NCBI RefSeq assembly: GCF_002775205.1
Contig: NC_036464.1
Span: 992,001-1,056,000, forward strand
Direction: 5' to 3'
Source of the DNA: Xiphophorus maculatus
Taxonomy: Eukaryota > Chordata > Actinopteri > Cyprinodontiformes > Poeciliidae
DNA: 64,000 nucleotides
In this document: positions 59,640 to 64,000 of the stretch, one piece after another
Numbering within the stretch: the stretch's first letter is position 1
Layout: every line of letters starts with the position of its first letter
Made by a program: the position numbers and the translations under genes
The notes under the pieces: generated by a model
The model's database searches: none
The model's input: only the letters and a program-made list of their open reading frames with translations
What the model was told of the DNA's origin: nothing

Positions 59640-62600
59640 GCTGAGCCATATGGAGCTACAGTAATGCAGCAATAATAAATATTACTGGAAATACTTTGCA
59701 CTGATCTAAATCTAGTATGTATTGATTTGTGAAAAACAAAAGATTTGGAAATATGTTTCCTTTGACTAAATTTGTTAGTATTATTTATTTTTACTCACTT
59801 TACTTGTTTTACACTTTTTCTTTTTGATTACATAATTTTGAAAATAAAAATCAGATAGTTTTTTTTCACTCGTGCATGAATAATATTTTAGGTTGAATTT
59901 ATGATATAGTTAAAATCTGCAATTTAATTCTGGCTGTAATTCCTACAATGAGTCGGTATTTAAATATGTTTGCTGTGAGTCACAGAGGACGATGACTTCT
60001 TGTCAGAGTTTGTTTCTGTGTCTGTATCCATCTGCTCATCTCTGCTCCCCTGTCTCCTCCTCTTCCTCCACCTCCTGTTCCTCACATCATCTTGTAATGC
60101 ATATACAAGGATCACTAAGATGAGTCATCTCCATCTTTCTCATCATCTGACAGGTCCAAGTATGAATTTCCCCTGGCTGTCTGCCACAGAACCCTTTCTG
60201 TCTCCGTTCTACAACAACGTCGTGTCACCGAGTACAACCAAGCTGCCTCAGATTTTACTATCACTGACACAAAAGGATTCTGTTCCTAAAGTCCAGACTG
60301 CTCATCTGGAGATGTCTGCATTTTCATTCTGCTTCAGTCCCCCCAGCTCTTGTTTTTGTTCGCATATTTCCATTATTATGCTGTCTAATGTACTTTCGTG
60401 GTAAAGAACAGTTTCCCTGCCCATCATCTGTCATTACCAGAAGGACTTCCTGTTCCAAATTGATAGATTAGAACAAAATGTCTACCGGACTGTTCAGGAG
60501 TTTGAGGGTTTATTCAAATAAATGCTATTTTTCTGCAGCGTATTATTAAAGACAAACATGTTGAGACTTTTATATCAACTCTAAATTATCCTCATTGACA
60601 TTTCAGTTCTACAAAAACTTTAAATAAAGTTTTACAATTTCAGAGTAAAATCCAATACGAAGGCTGGTACAGAACACTTCAAACTATATTCAATATTAAG
60701 CCAGACATTAGAAATATTGGGAATTGATGACAGAGCCGGCCCAAAGCATAAGCTCAGAGCCCCCAGAGCATCATGGGCCTCCCAGGATAGCTTGAATTTT
60801 ATCACAGAACTTAGATCTAAAATTAAAATATTTACTTCATGACAATTAGAATACTGTTAAAGTTTCAGCATAAATAAAAAAATATATATAGCATAGAAAA
60901 AGATTTCACATTTTTTAAAACTGAAATTTAAGATTCAAAGGACTTGGTAAGTTTCCTTTGTAGAAGTACAAAGAATAATTTTAAGTGATTGATTGTTGTG
61001 TTACCATAGCAACAATCTGACGCTGCGAGTTTTCTCAGATATTAATTGGTTATCCATGCATCAGCATCAAAAACCTTTTAATGGTAGAGATCTTCTAAAC
61101 AAAACATAGAAAACTTTTTTGGGACGTTCCTGACTGATTTCTCTCGGAGATCCCAGGTCATGCCGCCCTGGGTGGTGAGCCACATCACTTGTATTAAACT
61201 CTGTTCATATTTTGTAAATAATTTGTATTTTTCCTTCTGGAAACTGAAGTATGAAAATATCACCAGCTTAAAGTAAAACAATTTGAGATTACATGTTGTA
61301 AATTGGCACATAGAATCTCATGGGGATGCATTTACAGTTGTAACCTGAAAATATTTATGTTTTCATGGCACTTGGCTTTAATAAACTTTTACCAAACTGT
61401 GTTTAAGGTAGACATTTAAGCTAAAAAACTACAAGTGGGATTCAGAGATACTGCAGACTTTCTGAGCTTTTCTTATAAGAGCAGAATTACCTGTAATTGA
61501 AGCCGCTCCATTCTGTGATCATCTGTTCCTTTCTGTGAATGAATATTACTATAAGGCGGAAGAAGGATGCTACTTGTAAAGTGGATATAATGCGTTCCTA
61601 GATATGTGCTAGACAAGCCATGAGGCCATTATTGTCTTGGTGAGACGCTCTGAATGATAATTAAATATGCCACTTCTGCTTCACTGATTCATTTCCTTCA
61701 CAGTTTCTGAGCTCAGATGAATACATTTTTCAGCGCAGAATGGTTTTATTGTATCCAGTTTGGCCTCATTACGAGGCCACAAGGGCTTGTTGTGGGGGGA
61801 GGGCAGAGGCCGAGTGGAGGGAGGGTGGTGGGGGGGCGCACCCCATGAAGACATTGTGCTTAACATCACTAAATACTTCAGACGCCACATTGTTCTCCAT
61901 CAGTTAGGTTATTTTTAAGCAGCCAGGAATCTTTCTGAGATCCTAATGAGAGGCGCAGCCATCCTGCAGGGTCATAAAGACTCATTGGTTAACAAGGCGT
62001 CTCTTCACTGTCTCTCTGAGAATCCTTGATCTTCTTGGGTTTTTCTCTGCTGCTGATCGCTGTGTCTGTGCTGGACGGCATCCAGGCGGCGAGCCTCCTC
62101 ACCCCTCGCCCTGCCCTGCTGCCGGGCCTCGTGGATCTCCGGTCAGAGGAACGCCTCCTCGGTGGCTGTGACAGGGGGAATTAGGCGAGAGATGCGGGCC
62201 CACTTGCCCTGCCTGCGTAGGGGCTTATCTCGGTCTAAGCTGAGGGACTAATAGCAAAGCCTGCCTTCGCTCCAGCCGCTCTGAGGGCACAGGGAGCCAT
62301 CTGTCCACTCTGTGGATCACTGAAAAACAAAGGGACCAAACACCGAACTCGGACTTCAAACTAAAAGGCCATTCATCCCAAAGATACCAGAACCAAAGAA
62401 GACGAGTAGGAATTTCTCCCACTCCAAGGTCAGTTTGGTCAAGAGCCGGCCTTGATGGCTGCAGGTTGCTCAGATGGCTGTTAATGGTAAGGCTGAAGCT
62501 TAGCCAGAGAGAAACTTGAAGGTATTGCTTCTGCACATCTAATGGGCGCCAGACAAAGCGAGGCTTTGTTTTAACGTGCTACCCCTGACTCCTATTAGGC

Positions 62601-63090
62601 TGAGATATTTTCAGCTTCGGCTTGTTTTTCACTCCTCTCCTGGGTTTTTCTCTTAAACTCTTCACTTCAAACAGCCCAGGATTGTTTGAATTTAGACCTA
62701 AAGCCAAACTTCTGATGTATCTCCGTTGTTATAACCTTCATGCTGAGTTCTGTATCACCTCATGATATGTGGAGGCTCACAAAATGCTATAAATAGTTAC
62801 CACTCCAGATAGTCATGCTGTAATCTCTCTCATGCATTGTTTGAACATTTTTAATGTGATGATTGTCACATTTCATTAAATATAAAGTGTGCTTTTGTTG
62901 ATCTGAAGACCCCTTTAAAATAAAGTGGAATACAATATGTAATAAAGCGTAACTCATCGCAATTGTATCACATTGTTCAAAATTAGACATTCCTTGCTTT
63001 ACCCTTAGATTTTGAATTCATAGTCTAACAAAATCCCTCCAGTAATCCACTTAGACATTGTTCCCCATTTCCCTCCAGGATTAAGGCCCT
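59640..63090. other. Intergenic DNA, no gene supported
   Basis: Small open frames (for example 60,000-60,404) show no known domain and no clear exon boundaries. About 60,730-60,785 (GAGCCGGCCCAAAGCATAAG) resembles a fish MITE end. The stretch 61,690-62,480 is GC-richer than its surroundings and free of obvious repeats; it could be regulatory, but nothing in the sequence proves it. Confidence 0.4.
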
Positions 63091-63091
63091 A

Positions 63092-63122
63092 TGTGTGTGT
63101 GTGTGTGTGTGTGAGTGTGTGT
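63092..63122. repeat. Short (GT)n microsatellite
   Basis: About 15 GT dinucleotides with one GA step. Confidence 0.9.
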
Positions 63123-63717
63123 TTTAATTGTCTGAGGCATACTTCTGTCTGTCAGCATTCACAGAGCAGAGTTTCCTCACAGGTGATCTCTTTTTTATCG
63201 TGTAAACTCTTCGGTTGCTGTTGTGCATCGGGGTTTTGTTCAGAAGTCTTGACTTGCTGGGGATGACAGAAATAGGTCAAAAGGGTCTTAGCATTAACTA
63301 AACAAATCTTGGGCCTGCAGGATTAGAGCGAGACGCCGCTGTTTGTTTGATGTAGTCATTGTACCAATACACAGAGACGGGAACACTGTGGATGTTTGCT
63401 GAAAGATGTCCGTCTCTCTTTTATTTTTTTGTGTGTGTGTTTGATCAGATGGTTGAGATTCGTGCAGCTTCATCGGTTGGGATTGTTTCATTTCCTGATC
63501 CCGTTAATTTACTGCGTTATTTGGGTCAGTTGATCCTGACACATTTCATGATGATTATCGCTAACTGGATTGTGCCGTTGGTGGTCTGACTGACTCAGTT
63601 TTCGGTTATGTGTTAAATAGTGAGGTTTCTCTAAGGTAGGATTTATGGAGGAGTTTGAATTAGAAGCTGTAAATTACACAACCAAGAAAAAGTAAACAGC
63701 ATCTATTGAAATACATA

Positions 63718-64000
63718 CAGTGGAAACCCAAAGTTTACATACAACAAATTAAAAGAGACAGAGATTTTTTTGTTTCCGTCTGTAAACCAGACCAAACTTC
63801 TCTTGTTTTAGGTGAGTTAGAATCACCAAATTTATTTCTGTTTGCTAAAAGTGTTAATGATGAGAGAATAAATATATCAGATTTATTGATTTATATCTTG
63901 GAAATCAGAAATTTGCATACATTTCCTCTGTATTTGGCCTTTGAATTGCATGACTTGGGTCAAACGTTTTGGTTTTCCTTTGTCAACCTTTGCTTTTGCT
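63718..64000 (+). mobile_element. Sleeping-Beauty-type Tc1 element, left end, cut by window edge
   Basis: After a TA at 63,716 comes CAGTGGAAACCCAAAGTTTA with CATACAAC, the outer repeat of the IR/DR Tc1 group. It is followed by TTAGGTGAGTTAGAATCACC and the inner repeat region (CAGAAATTTGCATACATTTC, about 63,906), then ACTTGGGTCAAACGTTTTGG. The order and the roughly 170-bp spacing of the two direct repeats match the left terminal region of Sleeping-Beauty-like elements as known from salmonids. Confidence 0.8.

Noticed and set aside
60000-60404. 134-codon frame starting with a hydrophobic, signal-like stretch
   Set aside because: The first codon is not ATG in good context, composition is low-complexity Ser/Leu/Phe, no family recognised, and no splice partners seen.

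Overview
The window looks like nuclear DNA of a teleost fish. Its genes have introns with GT/AG junctions, it is AT-rich, and it carries fish-type Tc1/mariner, hAT, LINE and Sleeping-Beauty-like elements and long tetranucleotide microsatellites. The species cannot be told from the sequence.

Region 1 (1-18,172) is a tandem cluster of four C2H2 zinc-finger genes on the + strand, in units of roughly 5-6 kb. The first gene is cut by the left edge. The other three share one plan: exon 1 codes only the start Met (ATG followed directly by a GTAAGA donor), exon 2 codes 55-60 residues of an N-terminal segment I do not recognise, and exon 3 codes an acidic linker plus 5-7 fingers. Each promoter sits just 3' of a decayed LINE tail that brings a CTCF-like core motif. 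Old transposons shared between units show the units arose by duplication.

Region 2 (19,383-46,692) is a large direct duplication. Copy A (19,383-28,808) holds an apparently intact 13-exon abhd12b gene on the - strand (serine hydrolase, 382 residues). Copy B (34,282-46,692) holds its broken twin: start codon lost, a nonsense codon, exons 8-11 gone, and several later insertions. Between the copies is a 5.5 kb spacer with an unrecognised ORF-bearing block, split by a 3.0 kb hAT element that has a perfect 8-bp target duplication. The hAT contains a (CTAT)n array, a pyrimidine tract and an LTR-like fossil.

Region 3 (46,978-58,546) is mocos, molybdenum cofactor sulfurase, on the - strand. All 15 coding exons were found in phase, giving an 837-residue enzyme with both the NifS-like PLP domain and the MOSC domain. 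Its introns hold Tc1 relics and miniature inverted-repeat elements, and a palindromic MITE begins 33 bp past its stop codon. The duplicated block ends inside this MITE, so copy A carries a scrap of the mocos 3' flank; this suggests copy B is at the original site and copy A is the daughter copy that stayed functional.

Region 4 (58,547-64,000) has no gene I can support. It holds a second (CTAT)n array, repeat fragments, a GC-richer non-coding stretch, and the left end of a Sleeping-Beauty-type Tc1 element running off the right edge.
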